This document shows positions 1 through 8,690 of a stretch of DNA of 64,000 bases, one piece after another. The translations under genes were made by a program, and so were the position numbers. Position 1 is the first letter of the stretch. Every line of letters starts with the position of its first letter. This DNA is from Paenibacillus physcomitrellae. GTDB taxonomy: Bacteria > Bacillota > Bacilli > Paenibacillales > Paenibacillaceae. Below the pieces are notes generated by a model, which saw only the letters and a program-made list of their open reading frames with translations, did no database searches and was not told the origin of the DNA. The stretch is taken from contig NZ_CP022584.1 in the NCBI RefSeq assembly GCF_002240225.1, positions 3,518,594-3,582,593 of the forward strand. The letters are read 5' to 3'.

Positions 1-145
1 AGAAAGACAAAGTAGGCGGGAATTATTGGGGCGGAATTGAGGAGTTCGAAAATATGGGGTTTGGGATTAAGCGTGGAATTAATTTTGGAATTAAGGAGAT
101 TGAAATTAAGAGAAAGTGTGGAGGGGACAGGCGGATAAAAAAATT

Positions 146-186
146 ACCCCAAAGGAAGCCCGGCTTCTGCCCAGTTTCTTTGGGGT
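146..186 (-). terminator. Hairpin, likely intrinsic terminator for minus-strand transcription
   Basis: ACCCCAAAG (146-154) pairs with CTTTGGGGT (178-186). Read on the minus strand the stem is followed by AATTTTTTT, a good U-run. It lies about 280 nt beyond the helicase stop codon and could end that transcript. A small nested hairpin (GAAGCC/GGCTTC) sits in the loop. Confidence 0.6.
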
Positions 187-220
187 GAAGTATGTCTGGA
201 TCGGCTTCTCCATATGCCGC

Positions 221-355
221 TCGACCGGTGAAACTTGATCAATGGAAATCCGACCGATGGAAACTCGGCTAATGGTAAATCAACTAATGTTAACTCGAAT
301 AATGATAAATCGACCAAGTAGAAACTTGACCCGTAGAAACTTGCTTAGTGGAGAA
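221..355. repeat. Degenerate 15-bp tandem repeat, about nine units
   Basis: Cutting the sequence every 15 nt from 221 gives nine related units, for example CGACCGATGGAAACT (251-265), CGGCTAATGGTAAAT (266-280) and CGAATAATGATAAAT (296-310). The working consensus is CGACYAATGGAAACT. Every frame on both strands soon meets a stop codon, so it is not a coding pentapeptide repeat. The purine-rich stretch from 1 to 135 is also low-complexity, with recurring GGAATTA, but no gene is visible there. Confidence 0.75.
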
Positions 356-469
356 AGAGGGACGCTCAGCCAAGCTGCAGCCGCCCTGCTATGTGCTGCG
401 GCTTAGCCGATTAAGGCCCGCTGGCTCCGCTGGCCGCGGCTTGTCCGCCCGGCAGATGGCTTCCGGAGG

Positions 470-2965
470 TTAACGCGGAACATTCCGCGTTCCTTTTGCC
501 ATCGGCGAACCGCACAGCGGGCAAACTCTTTCCGTCAGCTTCGCCTCGCGCTCGCTGACGATCCGGACCCAGGCTGCGCAGCCCTGGGCCGTGCACAGCC
601 ACGCCGGCACGACGCGTCCGCGTGCCGGCGTGGCTGAAGCCGCTGCCGCAGCACCGCCGGCAGCGGACATGCCGCGCGCGCCGTTTGTGCCCGGCGCGCC
701 GGCCGTGCCGCCGCCCGGGCTGCCCGCGGCGGCGATTTCACGCGCAGCGTTCCCGCGGTAGCCCGGGAACGCTGCGCCCGCCCGTGCGCCAGCCGCAGGC
801 GAGCTGGCGCGGGCGATCCGGCCCGGGGCGGCTGTGCCGGCCCCAGGGCCAATGGCCGGCCGTGCCCCGCTGCGGGTCACGGTTCCGGCCTGCTCCGCCG
901 CGGAGGCTGCGCCAAACGCGGCGAGCAGAAAGCGCGACACGTCCGCCTTCTTGCTCCGGTAGCGCGCGGGGGAGCTGATAACCAGCTCCTCCTTGGCCCG
1001 GGTAACGGCGACGTAAGCGAGGCGGCGCTCTTCTTCCAGCGCCGCTTCACTTTTCTGTCCGGCGGTCAGCTTCGGATGAATATCCTTCATCCGATCGGCA
1101 TCCAGCGCCGAGGCATGGGGCAGACTGCCTTCGGAGGCCCCGATCAGATAAACGACGGGGAACTCCAGCCCTTTGGAGCGGTGAATGGTCATCAGGGCGA
1201 CCCGGTTTCCCTGGTCTTCGAGCTTCCGCGTTCGTCCTTCCTCATTCTTAGCGACTACCTCATCCACAAAAGTCAGAAACTCTCCAATCCCGTTAAAGCG
1301 TTCAGCCGAGGTTTCGAGCTCGTCCAGCAGCTCTTTCAGCATTTCACGGTGCTGGGTCGCCTCCTGGCGTTCGTCGGTTTCCAGATAGCTGTTATAGAAG
1401 CCCGCGCGAATCTGCCGGATGGCTTCCACAGGGGTCAAGCGGCGAAGGGAGCGGATCAGCTCGATTCGGCCGTTGATTTTTTCAATCTGGAACTCCTTCA
1501 GTCCGGGCAGGGTGCGCAAATGGATCATCGGCCCTTTCTTGGCTCGGAGCTTCTCTTGTTCGGTAATGTGAGCCATCCCGAGATTCCGGTTAATATAGAG
1601 GGTTGGCAAAATGCTCTCGATCGCCTGGAAATCCCGGCGGTTCAGCGCAAGACGGAGATAATCCAGCACCGGTCTCACGACACGCTGCTGGTAGAGCAGC
1701 TGCCCATCTCCATAATCGATATACGGAATGCCGCGGAGCACCAGCTGCTCCAGCATGGCCCGGTTGTTGCTGGCGGCCCGGTATAGGATCGCATAATCGC
1801 CGTAGCTTCTTTTCCCTGTGACCACCTCGTGTTCGATCCGGTTCAGCAGGAATTCGGCCTCTTTATCCGTTGTGTATGGCCTTAAATACAGCGGTTTGAG
1901 CCCCTTGCTCTTCCGCGCGGCCTTCAGCGTTTTGACCCGCCGCTGCACATTGTGACGGATGATGTCATTGCCGAGACCGACAATATTCGGGCAGGAGCGG
2001 TAATTAATGTCGAGCGTAATGACCACGGCCCGCGGATATTGTTTGTCGAATTGCAGGATGAACTCGCTGCGCGCTCCGTTGAAAGAATAGATCGTCTGGT
2101 CGTCGTCGCCGACGGCCATCAGGTTGTTGGCAGGTGCGGCCATCATGCGGACCAGTTCATACTGCAGCAGGTTCGTATCCTGGAATTCGTCCACCATAAT
2201 GTAGCGGAACCGCTCGCGCAGCCAGCGAAGACTGCCCGGATCTTGTTTGAGCAGGTCATAGGAGCGGGTCAGCACGTCATCGAAGTCCATCACCTGCTGC
2301 CGGGCTTTCGCGGCTTCATACCGGAGGAAAATCTGCTTCAGCTCCCGGTCCGTTTCGCTGTTCTCCGGCAGGTCATTCACCTGGACCAGATTCATTTTGG
2401 CCGAGGACAGCAGCGCCAGCAGCGTCTCTGGTTCGTAGGCATCCTGAGGCAGGTTCAGCTCGCGCATGATCTGCTTCAGCATAATATGCTGCCGGGTTGT
2501 ATCCGTCAGCAGAGCGGAAGCGGCTCCGCGGCTGTACAAAAACCGAAGGAAGAAAGCGTGAAAGGTTCTGGCAGACAAGGCCTTGATATGATGAGCGGAC
2601 AGTCCGGGCAATCCGGCAATCCGTTCGCGCATCTCCGAAGCGGCTTTGCTGGAGAAGGTCAGGAGCAGAATGGCGGAAGGAGCGACGCGCCGAACGCCGA
2701 TCAAATAGCCGGTCCTGCAGACCAGTACCGACGTTTTGCCCGAACCGGCTCCGGCCAGTGTCAATGCGGGACCTTCGCCGTGGCGGACCGCGCGAATCTG
2801 CGCCGTGTTCAGCAGGATGCCGCTTTGTTCAAGTCTGCGGAAGTACCAGGCATCAGGCTCGGCATCGCTGACCAGCCTGCGGCTGGTTTCAGTTGAAGCA
2901 AGAGGAGCCGAAGGCACTTGACCTTCCGCTCCTGCGGGTCTATGTTGAAATAAAGAACGTTCCAT
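470..2965 (-). CDS. UvrD/PcrA/Rep-type superfamily 1 ATP-dependent DNA helicase
   Basis: 831-residue 3'-5' DNA helicase of the UvrD/REP family, presumably acting in repair or replication-fork processing. Seen: Walker A AGAGSGKT near residue 71, motif Ia (LLTFSSKAASEMRERI), Walker B VDEFQDTN, motif III GDDDQTIYSF, motif V MTIHRSKGLEFPVVYL and motif VI AYVAVTRAKEEL. The core is followed by an unusual Ala/Gly-rich linker of about 100 residues and a C-terminal CxxxxC...CPLC segment that looks like a zinc ribbon. The ATG at 2965 is chosen because AAGGTGA lies 8 nt upstream; a GTG four codons earlier overlaps that site. The gene is divergent from the GNAT gene. Confidence 0.93.
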   Translation of the reverse strand: MERSLFQHRPAGAEGQVPSAPLASTETSRRLVSDAEPDAWYFRRLEQSGILLNTAQIRAVRHGEGPALTLAGAGSGKTSVLVCRTGYLIGVRRVAPSAILLLTFSSKAASEMRERIAGLPGLSAHHIKALSARTFHAFFLRFLYSRGAASALLTDTTRQHIMLKQIMRELNLPQDAYEPETLLALLSSAKMNLVQVNDLPENSETDRELKQIFLRYEAAKARQQVMDFDDVLTRSYDLLKQDPGSLRWLRERFRYIMVDEFQDTNLLQYELVRMMAAPANNLMAVGDDDQTIYSFNGARSEFILQFDKQYPRAVVITLDINYRSCPNIVGLGNDIIRHNVQRRVKTLKAARKSKGLKPLYLRPYTTDKEAEFLLNRIEHEVVTGKRSYGDYAILYRAASNNRAMLEQLVLRGIPYIDYGDGQLLYQQRVVRPVLDYLRLALNRRDFQAIESILPTLYINRNLGMAHITEQEKLRAKKGPMIHLRTLPGLKEFQIEKINGRIELIRSLRRLTPVEAIRQIRAGFYNSYLETDERQEATQHREMLKELLDELETSAERFNGIGEFLTFVDEVVAKNEEGRTRKLEDQGNRVALMTIHRSKGLEFPVVYLIGASEGSLPHASALDADRMKDIHPKLTAGQKSEAALEEERRLAYVAVTRAKEELVISSPARYRSKKADVSRFLLAAFGAASAAEQAGTVTRSGARPAIGPGAGTAAPGRIARASSPAAGARAGAAFPGYRGNAAREIAAAGSPGGGTAGAPGTNGARGMSAAGGAAAAASATPARGRVVPAWLCTAQGCAAWVRIVSEREAKLTERVCPLCGSPMAKGTRNVPR

Positions 2966-3114
2966 ATATGAAATCACCTTGTTTTAGAATGTAGCTGTTG
3001 AAGATTTAAATATATCATACTCTGAAGCGGCCGGTCTCCGATGAGGTTTGGCATTTTTGGGGAAACTGTTAGCTAAGCGGGTTACAAATCAAATCCAATT
3101 GGGAGGTTTTACGC

Positions 3115-3387
3115 ATGCAGGAAATGGTCAATACGGGTTACGGTTTTGAACTGCAGGAAGACGGAAAAATGGTGGCGGAAATCACCTACCGTCAGGAGGG
3201 CGATGTCCTGGTCGCTGACCACACCTATGTATCGGAGGAGCTGCGCGGCCAGAAGGTAGCGGAGAAGATGCTGAATGAACTGGTCGACTATGCGCGCGGG
3301 CAGGGCTATCAAATCGTTCCACAGTGCTCTTATGTGCAGACGATGTTCAGACGGCACGAGAAATATGCCGATGTTTGGAAACGTTAA
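3115..3387 (+). CDS. Small GNAT-like N-acetyltransferase (YjdJ type)
   Basis: A 90-residue protein of the short GNAT subfamily related to human GTLF3B and B. subtilis YjdJ. Visible features are the beta-strand core (MVAEITYRQEGDVLVADHTYV), the acetyl-CoA loop ELRGQKVAEKML in place of the classical Q/RxxGxG/A, and the terminal VPQCSYVQTMFRRHEKYADVW typical of the family. Substrate unknown. GGGAGG lies 9 nt before the ATG. It is a single gene, 145 nt ahead of the agmatine genes. Confidence 0.85.
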   Translation: MQEMVNTGYGFELQEDGKMVAEITYRQEGDVLVADHTYVSEELRGQKVAEKMLNELVDYARGQGYQIVPQCSYVQTMFRRHEKYADVWKR

Positions 3388-3532
3388 CGAGAGAGCCGGG
3401 ATGCCTTGCTTCCGCCAAGCGGAAATACAGGAAAAAATTCATCTTGCTCACTCATTGAGACAGGGGGAATTATATTGTATGATGTACTCTGGACTAAACC
3501 CCAAAAATTTTATTTAAAGCGAGTTGACATAG

Positions 3533-4561
3533 ATGAATCCTAGATCGGCGAATTATGCTATGCCCCCTGAATGGGCTGAACACGAACGTACTTTGATCTC
3601 CTGGCCCGTGCAGGACTCCATGGTCTATCCAGACCAATATGAGGAGGTCAGCCAGGGTTACAGAGAGCTGATCCAGGCGATTGCTGAATTCGAGCCTGTT
3701 GGCGTGCTTGTGAATCCGGAGGATGTGGCCCGTGTCCGTGCCATGTTCACAGAGGAGAACATCGAGATCCTGCCGGTGGAACACAGCGATGCGTGGCTGC
3801 GCGATAACGGTCCGACCTTGCTGCTGAACCCGGCCGGTGAGCGTGCAGGGATCAACTGGAACTTCAATGCCTGGGGCGAAAAGTATAAACCGTTCGATCT
3901 GGACAACCAGGTCGCCGGGCAGCTGCTCAGCCGTTTCGGCATTACGCAGTTCGATGCGCCGATCACGATGGAAGGCGGCTCTTTCCACGTTGACGGTGAG
4001 GGTACGCTGATCACAACCGAAGAGTGCCTGCTGAACGATAACCGCAATCCGCATCTGAGCCGTGAGGAAATCGAGCAGACGCTCAAGGACTTTTTGAACG
4101 TGGACACGATCATCTGGCTGAAACGCGGTTTAAGCGGCGATGAAACGGACGGTCATGTCGATAATGTGGCCTGCTTTGCGGCACCCGGCAAGGTGATCAT
4201 GCAGGTCTGCAGCGATCCGTCGGACGAGAACTACGAAATTACGCGTGAGAACCTGGCGATTCTTGAAGCTTCTGTAGATGCCAAGGGCCGCAAAATCGAA
4301 GTGATTCCAGTCGAGCAGCCTCCGGCTGTTCAATACGAGGATTCCAGATTGACGCTCAGTTATCTGAATTTCTATTTCGTCAATGGCGGTATCATTCTGC
4401 CGGTGTTTGGCGGAACAGCCGAGGAGACTGACCGCCTGGCGAAAGAAGTGCTGGAACGCACCTTCCCGGACCGGAGAGTCCGTACTGTTAATGGAATGGC
4501 CGTGATCCGCGAAGGCGGAAACGTGCACTGCACGACGCAGCAAATGCCTGCCGGCAAATAA
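3533..4561 (+). CDS. aguA: Agmatine deiminase
   Basis: A 342-residue enzyme of the Porphyromonas-type peptidyl-arginine deiminase fold, which converts agmatine to N-carbamoylputrescine and ammonia. Seen: MPPEWAEHERTLISWP near the N-terminus, SDAWLRDNGPT, MEGGSFHVDGEGTLITTEECLLN, GHVDNVACF, and the C-terminal catalytic GGNVHCTTQQMPA with nucleophile Cys333. Length and motifs match AguA. It is followed after 36 nt by the amidase gene for the next step, which strengthens the assignment. The ribosome-binding site is weak (AAAGCGAG). Confidence 0.93.
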   Translation: MNPRSANYAMPPEWAEHERTLISWPVQDSMVYPDQYEEVSQGYRELIQAIAEFEPVGVLVNPEDVARVRAMFTEENIEILPVEHSDAWLRDNGPTLLLNPAGERAGINWNFNAWGEKYKPFDLDNQVAGQLLSRFGITQFDAPITMEGGSFHVDGEGTLITTEECLLNDNRNPHLSREEIEQTLKDFLNVDTIIWLKRGLSGDETDGHVDNVACFAAPGKVIMQVCSDPSDENYEITRENLAILEASVDAKGRKIEVIPVEQPPAVQYEDSRLTLSYLNFYFVNGGIILPVFGGTAEETDRLAKEVLERTFPDRRVRTVNGMAVIREGGNVHCTTQQMPAGK

Positions 4562-4597
4562 GCCGAAGGGCCGAATCAGAAAGGAGAGGGGAACCTT

Positions 4598-5473
4598 TTG
4601 AGAAACGTTAAAGTTGCAGCTACTCAAATGAGCTGTTCATCGAATATAGAAGAGAACATTGCCAAAGCAGACCGCCTGGTCCGCGAAGCGGCGAAGCAGG
4701 GCGCGCAGATTATTTTGCTGCAGGAGCTGTTTGAGACGCCTTATTTCTGCCAGAAGGAGAAGGCCGATTATTATCCTTATGCTACGGAACTGGAGCACAA
4801 CAAAGCCGTGAACCATTTCAAGCAGGTGGCTAAAGAGCTCCAGGTTGTGCTGCCGATCAGCTTTTATGAGAAAAAGAACAACGCCCGCTACAATTCGCTG
4901 GCCGTCATCGACGCAAGCGGTGAGGTGCTTGGCCGTTACCGCAAGAGCCATATCCCGGACGGACCGGGGTATGAAGAGAAGTTCTACTTTAACCCTGGGG
5001 ATACCGGCTTTAAAGTGTGGAATACCCGCTACGGCAAAATCGGTATCGGCGTCTGCTGGGACCAATGGTATCCGGAAGCCGCGCGCTGCATGGCGCTGAT
5101 GGGCGCCGAAATCCTGTTCTACCCGACCGCGATCGGTTCGGAGCCGCAGGATTCGTCCATCGACTCGAAGGACCACTGGCAGACGTGCATGCTCGGGCAT
5201 GCCGCATCCAACCTTGTTCCGGTTGTAGCTTCGAACCGGATCGGCATGGAAACCGATGAAGATTCCAGCATCAACTTCTACGGTTCTTCCTTTATTGCGG
5301 GCCCTACGGGCAGCAAAGTGGCCGAAGCCAGCCGCACGGAAGAAACTGTGCTGGTGGCTGAGTTCGATCTCGATCAGCTGGAATCCCAGCGGATTGAATG
5401 GGGCATTTTCCGTGACCGCCGTCCTGACTTGTACAAGATCATTACTTCCTATGACGGGGAGCAAATGGTTTAG
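4598..5473 (+). CDS. aguB: N-carbamoylputrescine amidase
   Basis: A 291-residue nitrilase-superfamily enzyme hydrolysing N-carbamoylputrescine to putrescine, CO2 and ammonia. The catalytic triad is visible: Glu43 (LLQELFETP), Lys116 (GRYRKSHIPDG) and Cys153 (GVCWDQWYPEAAR). HWQTCMLGHAASN and the overall length match plant and bacterial AguB. Translation starts at TTG 4598 behind AGGAGAGGGG. With aguA it forms a two-step agmatine-to-putrescine pathway, closed by a terminator at 5554. Confidence 0.93.
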   Translation: MRNVKVAATQMSCSSNIEENIAKADRLVREAAKQGAQIILLQELFETPYFCQKEKADYYPYATELEHNKAVNHFKQVAKELQVVLPISFYEKKNNARYNSLAVIDASGEVLGRYRKSHIPDGPGYEEKFYFNPGDTGFKVWNTRYGKIGIGVCWDQWYPEAARCMALMGAEILFYPTAIGSEPQDSSIDSKDHWQTCMLGHAASNLVPVVASNRIGMETDEDSSINFYGSSFIAGPTGSKVAEASRTEETVLVAEFDLDQLESQRIEWGIFRDRRPDLYKIITSYDGEQMV

Positions 5474-5553
5474 TCAAATGGTTTATGCACTTTAAGCCCA
5501 GTAACTTGTCAAAATCATGCTTAACTCAAATTTGCAAATCGCACAGGATAGGA

Positions 5554-5586
5554 ACGATCAGCCGTTTAATGGCTGGTCGTTTTTTT
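5554..5586 (+). terminator. Rho-independent terminator after aguAB
   Basis: ACGATCAGCC (5554-5563) pairs with GGCTGGTCGT (5571-5580) across a 7-nt loop, followed by six T residues. It separates the agmatine genes from the germination operon. Confidence 0.85.
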
Positions 5587-5750
5587 CGTGCAAAGAACCT
5601 TGCTGAGAACTGCGCAAAGAACCGCGCAAAGAGCCTTTGGAAAGGATTTGTTTCTCCGCCAGAGTGACAATGCGCGGTATGCATGAACGTATAAAATCGG
5701 GGTTTCCAGCAAATGTTAAGCAGAAATCGGAAAGGGAAAGAGGGGGAAGT

Positions 5751-7385
5751 ATGCTGTACGACTGGCTCAAGAAATCGCTGACTCCCCGCGCCCGCACGCT
5801 TGTCGGAAGCTCCAACGATTTGAAAAGAAGTCTTCCGCTGCCCATCCATACCAATCTGACAGTTACGCTGGAGCTGTTCAGAAGCAAGCTCGGAAACAGC
5901 CCCGATGTGATCATCCGGTCTTTTGGATCTGCCGGGGAGGCGTCTGCTCCGCTGATCGCGGTTTGTTACGTTGAGGGACTGATCGACAACCTGCTCCTTG
6001 CTGAACTGTTGGAAACGGCCGCCAAAGCCGTGGAGAAGGACTCTGAAGGGAACGGTCGGGAGACGGCTGAAAGGCTGGCCCGGGATATTCCGTCACTAGC
6101 TCTCCACAAGACGGATGTGCTGGATCAGGTATTTGCCTCGGTGTTATCAGGAGATGTCGTCTTCCTCATGGATCAAACGCCTTATGCCCTGTCGGCTTCC
6201 ATCGGCGGCGGTCCCCGGCGCAGCGTCGAAGAGCCGACCTCGCAAACGGTAATTCGGGGGCCCAAAGAAGGATTTACGGAGGATCTCTCCACCAATATGG
6301 CTTTGGTCCGCCGGAAGCTCAAAACACCTGATCTGCGCATGGAGGTCCGGCAAATAGGAACTTATACGCAGACGAGAGTTGCGGTTGCTTATATTGAAGG
6401 CATAGCCAAGGACAGCGTGATTAAGGAAGTGCGGACGCGCCTTGATTCCATTCAAACCGACAGTATCCTGGAGAGCAACTATATCGAGGAAATGATTCAG
6501 GATGCGCCGCTCACGCCGTTTCCGACGATCATGAACACGGAACGGCCTGATGCTGTTGCCGCAAGCCTCCTTGACGGGCAGGTTGGGATTATAGTGGACG
6601 GTACGCCGTTCGCGCTTATATTGCCCGTAACTTTTTTTAAATTTTTTCAATCCAGCGAGGATTATTATCAGAGATACGATCTGGCGACATTTTTAAGAGT
6701 TCTGAGAATTGCAGCCTGTCTGGTGGCCCTTCTTCTTCCTTCCTTGTACATTGCGATCACTACGTTCCAGCAGGAGATGCTGCCTATGACGATGCTGATC
6801 ACGCTGGCCGCGCAGCGGGAAGGTACGCCGCTTCCTGCGCTGATCGAAGCATTTGTGATGGAGATGACCTTTGAAGTGATCCGGGAGGCCGGGGTGCGAA
6901 TGCCTAGGGTTATCGGTCCAGCGATTTCCATCGTAGGCGCCTTGGTAATCGGTCAGGCCGCGGTGCAGGCGGGTCTGGTTTCGGGGACGATGGTCATTGT
7001 CGTATCTTTCACGGCTATCGCGAATTTTGTTATTCCTTCCATCGACATGGCGGCAGCCATCAGGCTGATTCGGTTTACGTTAATGCTGCTCGCCGGCACC
7101 TTCGGACTGTTTGGTATTTTAGCGGGGATCATCCCGATCCTCAATCATCTGGTTTCGCTGCGTTCTTTCGGCGTAGATTATTTCCTTCCCTATGCACCGT
7201 TTAATCGAACCAATTCGAAGGATTTGCTAATCCGTGTGCCTTGGTGGGCTATGAAATCGCGTCCGGACCAGATTGCCGGCAAGAACAAAACGAGACAGGC
7301 TCCCTACCAATATCCGCCGATTGAGGAACAAGTGCTTCCTGATCCAAAGGCAAAGGATCAACAGCAGGATGAGCAAAGGGGATAA
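5751..7385 (+). CDS. gerA: Spore germination receptor subunit A (GerA family)
   Basis: A 544-residue A-subunit of a germinant receptor in the spore inner membrane. It has a long soluble N-terminal half (to about residue 290) with DVIIRSFGS and VAVAYIEGIA, then several membrane segments starting at LRVLRIAACLVALLLPSLYIAI, with the family-typical LPALIEAFVMEMTFEVIREAG and GALVIGQAAVQAGLVS. The ATG at 5751 is preferred over an earlier in-frame start at 5637 because AGAGGGGGAAG lies directly upstream. First gene of an operon with the C and B subunits. No convincing sigma-G promoter was found. Confidence 0.92.
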   Translation: MLYDWLKKSLTPRARTLVGSSNDLKRSLPLPIHTNLTVTLELFRSKLGNSPDVIIRSFGSAGEASAPLIAVCYVEGLIDNLLLAELLETAAKAVEKDSEGNGRETAERLARDIPSLALHKTDVLDQVFASVLSGDVVFLMDQTPYALSASIGGGPRRSVEEPTSQTVIRGPKEGFTEDLSTNMALVRRKLKTPDLRMEVRQIGTYTQTRVAVAYIEGIAKDSVIKEVRTRLDSIQTDSILESNYIEEMIQDAPLTPFPTIMNTERPDAVAASLLDGQVGIIVDGTPFALILPVTFFKFFQSSEDYYQRYDLATFLRVLRIAACLVALLLPSLYIAITTFQQEMLPMTMLITLAAQREGTPLPALIEAFVMEMTFEVIREAGVRMPRVIGPAISIVGALVIGQAAVQAGLVSGTMVIVVSFTAIANFVIPSIDMAAAIRLIRFTLMLLAGTFGLFGILAGIIPILNHLVSLRSFGVDYFLPYAPFNRTNSKDLLIRVPWWAMKSRPDQIAGKNKTRQAPYQYPPIEEQVLPDPKAKDQQQDEQRG

Positions 7386-7388
7386 GTC

Positions 7389-8624
7389 ATGCTCCGCTAT
7401 TATCGATTGTGTCTGCTCGGCTTCTGTTTGCTGCTGCTTCCCGGCTGCGGGAGCCGAAAGGAATTAAATGAACTTGGCATCGTCATTGCCACCGGCTTGG
7501 ATGGCACTAAGGGGAACTACCGCGTAACGACACAGATTATTGTCCCGTCGGCCATGTTCAGTGGAACAGGCGGATCAAGCGGGGCTGGTTCTACCCTGGG
7601 CGTATACGTGTTAACCTCGAAGGGAGAAACAATCAAAGAGGCTTTGATAAGAAGCACGCTTAAGAATCCGAGACAGCTTTATTTTTCCCATAACAACGTC
7701 TTGGTTATCGGCAAAGAAACGGCGAACGAGGGCATATTCGAGCTGGTGGACCGATATCTGCGCAATCTGGATACCCGTGAAACTGTCAAGGTGCTGGTCG
7801 CCGAATCCACTGCAGAAGAGACCCTGCAAGCGCTGTTGCCCCCGGAGAAGCTTCCGGGCAAGGCATTGGAGGAGCTTTTGGATAAGGAACAGAAATGGGC
7901 GTCTTTTTATAATGACACTTCTATGTATGAGCTGGCGTTAAAGCTAAGCTCGGATTCCGGGGCGGCCGGTGTTCCTGAAATCAAACTGGAGGGCAGCAGC
8001 CCCGAAATCCTGAAAACCCAGGACGCCTTTAAACATACCAATCCTCCTGCCAATCTAATATTAAGTGGGCTAAGTTTGTTTCAGGGAGAGCGCCGGGTAG
8101 GGAGACTGAATGAAAGGGAGAGCCTAGGCGTTTCCTGGCTCATGAACCGAGTTAGGAGACACACGATATCTTTCGGGAGCGGACCAGATGGGGACGATCA
8201 ATCTAGGTCGGCCTACAAAGTCACTTCAGCCAAGGTAAAAGTCACTCCGGTCAAAGACGGCGACGGATACAAGCTTAAGGTTAGAGCCAAAGTGGCTGGT
8301 GAGCTCAACGAAACGGAATCCATGGAGGATGTTGGCAGCTTGTCGGGGATTCGACATTTGGAAGAGCAGATTGAGCGTAAAATTACCGGCGACATTAACC
8401 AGGGATGGAAAGCGATCCGGAAACAGCAGGTCGATGTTCTGGGAGTCGCCGACAAGATTCACCGGAGGTATCCGAAGGATTGGCAGAAATTAAAACCAAG
8501 GTGGAAAGAGGAATTTTCAAAGATGAACATCGAGGTCCAGGTCAAGGCTTCCATTAAACGGCCAGGTCTCTTTATACAATCCTTCCGCAAGCTGCAGGAG
8601 AAAATCCATGAAGGGGAGGAGTAG
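7389..8624 (+). CDS. gerC: Spore germination lipoprotein, Ger(x)C family
   Basis: A 411-residue lipoprotein subunit of the germinant receptor. The signal peptide MLRYYRLCLLGFCLLLLPGC ends at a lipobox with Cys20 as the likely lipidated residue. It continues with RKELNELGIVIATGLD and KETANEGIFELVDRYLRNLDTRETVKVLVA, both typical of GerAC/GerKC. It starts 3 nt after the A-subunit stop with AAAGGGGA upstream, so it is co-transcribed. The A-C-B order resembles the gerK operon rather than gerA. Confidence 0.92.
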   Translation: MLRYYRLCLLGFCLLLLPGCGSRKELNELGIVIATGLDGTKGNYRVTTQIIVPSAMFSGTGGSSGAGSTLGVYVLTSKGETIKEALIRSTLKNPRQLYFSHNNVLVIGKETANEGIFELVDRYLRNLDTRETVKVLVAESTAEETLQALLPPEKLPGKALEELLDKEQKWASFYNDTSMYELALKLSSDSGAAGVPEIKLEGSSPEILKTQDAFKHTNPPANLILSGLSLFQGERRVGRLNERESLGVSWLMNRVRRHTISFGSGPDGDDQSRSAYKVTSAKVKVTPVKDGDGYKLKVRAKVAGELNETESMEDVGSLSGIRHLEEQIERKITGDINQGWKAIRKQQVDVLGVADKIHRRYPKDWQKLKPRWKEEFSKMNIEVQVKASIKRPGLFIQSFRKLQEKIHEGEE

Positions 8625-8690
8625 GATTAAAGATTAAAGTCCGGATATAAGTGAAGCAGATTGAAACTGAACAGAGAGGGGGGGACAGAA

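Noticed and set aside
221-355. CRISPR array
   Set aside because: Units are contiguous, only 15 nt long and degenerate, with no unique spacers and no cas genes nearby.
1952-2896. 314-codon plus-strand frame opposite the helicase
   Set aside because: The opposite strand carries all the helicase motifs over the same bases. This frame lacks a ribosome-binding site.
5640-5750. Sigma-G promoter ahead of the germination operon
   Set aside because: A GTATG word is present, but no CATNNTA-like -10 lies at the right distance. A forespore promoter is expected but I cannot place it.
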